A DNA stretch of 64,000 nucleotides, from NCBI RefSeq assembly GCF_900100435.1, contig NZ_FNEX01000003.1, positions 186,001 to 250,000 on the forward strand. Reading direction: 5' to 3'. The notes beneath the pieces were generated by a model. It saw only the letters and a list, made by a program, of their open reading frames with translations, made no database searches and had not been told where the DNA came from. Below, in pieces: positions 63,172 to 64,000 of this stretch; within the stretch, counting starts at the first letter, position 1, and every line of letters starts with the position of its first letter. The stretch comes from Pedobacter sp. ok626 (GTDB lineage: Bacteria > Bacteroidota > Bacteroidia > Sphingobacteriales > Sphingobacteriaceae). Made by a program: the position numbers and the translations under genes.

Positions 63172-64000
63172 CTATTTTTTCCCTTTAATAATTAATTTTC
63201 GATGACTAGCGTCGAGTTTATAGTCAATTTCAGCTACATCCAGTAAACGTAGTACAAGGCTGATCTTTTGGTTGCGGTAAGCATCTCCTATGAGTTCTTC
63301 TTTTGGTATCCCGTTCTCATAAACAATGTCCAGATCATACCAACGTCCAATTTCACTCATAGTCTCTTCAAATGTTTTGCCGTCAAAGCTGAATTTGCCG
63401 TCGCGCCATGTTATGTAATCAGCAACGTCAACCTGTTTCACCTTGGTCTTTCCTGCAGAAACGATAGCCTGTTGATTGGGTGACAGGATAACACGATCTT
63501 GATTAGCGCTAACAGCAACTGTTCCTTCTACAAGAGTTGTTTTAATCGCTAACTGTTCCCGATACGCATTTATATTAAATTGGGTACCGAGGACTTCCAC
63601 TTCCTGGTGGTTGCTGATTACCTTAAAGGGTATTTTCTCTCCATTTTTCCGATAAGCTGGTTTCACCTGAAAATAGGCTTCCCCCTCAAGTTCTACTATA
63701 CGTTCATCCGAAGCAAAGCGCGACGGATATTTTATCCTAGAAGCAGCATTGAGCCAAACTTGTGTACCATCAAGCAATGTGATTTTATAGGTACCTCCGC
63801 GTGGAGTTTGCAGCATTAACAACTTTCGGCTATCATAAGCTTGATCCAAATCAATGTTTTCAATTGGAACACCATTTGTATAGGTGATTTCTTTTCCAGT
63901 TACAATACCAGCTTGAGCATTGCTCAACTCTATAATCTTACCGTTGGCCAGCGTTAGCGTGGCTTTGTTCCCTCCTGGTTCAATGCTCGTACTTACTTGT
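63172..64000 (-). CDS. FecR-family anti-sigma factor (5' partial)
   Basis: The frame is open through the window edge; at least 276 residues are inside. Seen: LTLANGKIIELSNAQAG, the FecR domain TPRGGTYKITLLDGTQVWLNAASRIKYPSRF, GEAYFQVKPAYR, EVLGTQFNINAYRE, and the C-terminal DUF4974-type segment IGRWYDLDIVYENGIPKEELIGDAYRN. The sigma-binding domain and membrane helix are beyond 64000. It should control a sigma factor also outside the window and receives signal from the SusC at 59657-62995. Confidence 0.92.
   Translation of the reverse strand, partial: QVSTSIEPGGNKATLTLANGKIIELSNAQAGIVTGKEITYTNGVPIENIDLDQAYDSRKLLMLQTPRGGTYKITLLDGTQVWLNAASRIKYPSRFASDERIVELEGEAYFQVKPAYRKNGEKIPFKVISNHQEVEVLGTQFNINAYREQLAIKTTLVEGTVAVSANQDRVILSPNQQAIVSAGKTKVKQVDVADYITWRDGKFSFDGKTFEETMSEIGRWYDLDIVYENGIPKEELIGDAYRNQKISLVLRLLDVAEIDYKLDASHRKLIIKGKK

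Overview
The window reads as chromosomal DNA of a Bacteroidota bacterium, most likely family Sphingobacteriaceae (Pedobacter or a close relative). The evidence is two SusC/SusD loci with FecR-type anti-sigma factors, a DUF4843 and PKD-like lipoprotein pair, few Shine-Dalgarno sequences, and several promoter boxes of the Bacteroidetes form TTTG-N19-TANNTTTG. The genus is an inference from gene content and not from a search.

Layout. (1) 1-7424 (+): a tight four-gene operon with a PP2C phosphatase (5' end off-window), a 1331-aa natural fusion of a SEDS (RodA/FtsW) glycosyltransferase to a class B PBP transpeptidase, an FHA protein and a membrane Ser/Thr kinase. It parallels the actinobacterial pstP-rodA-pbpA-pknA/B-fha locus and is the strongest candidate for a little-described system. 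(2) 7461-25238: housekeeping and small metabolic genes: hsp20, a thioesterase, folB, a glutaryl-CoA-dehydrogenase-like enzyme, lysA and aspartokinase (with a tiny membrane ORF between them), a phosphohexomutase, a histidine kinase/response regulator pair, proBA, an AsmA-like protein, mqo, a GNAT-MarR pair and a START-like protein. (3) 25522-31092: tRNA-Thr(TGT) with a textbook promoter, a lipoprotein amidohydrolase, a GNAT overlapping its 3' end, and a stand-alone A-T-TE NRPS. (4) 31093-36793 (-): an RND tripartite efflux operon with a dyad upstream. (5) 36901-39519: DinB protein and a MocR-type regulator divergent from a GNAT. (6) 39576-54527: a polysaccharide utilisation locus with SusC/SusD, GH79, GH88, PL8, an alpha/beta esterase and a secreted FAD oxidoreductase, controlled by FecR and a divergently encoded ECF sigma factor. 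The set points to a uronic-acid polymer without sulfatases. (7) 54585-64000 (-): a second FecR-SusC-SusD locus with DUF4843, PKD-like and TlpA proteins and no CAZymes.

A recurrent feature is that both fecR-susC gaps carry, on the strand opposite susC, a -7-type promoter box at the susC start and a terminator-like hairpin about 100 nt further on. This is the arrangement expected for cis-antisense small RNAs repressing SusC expression.
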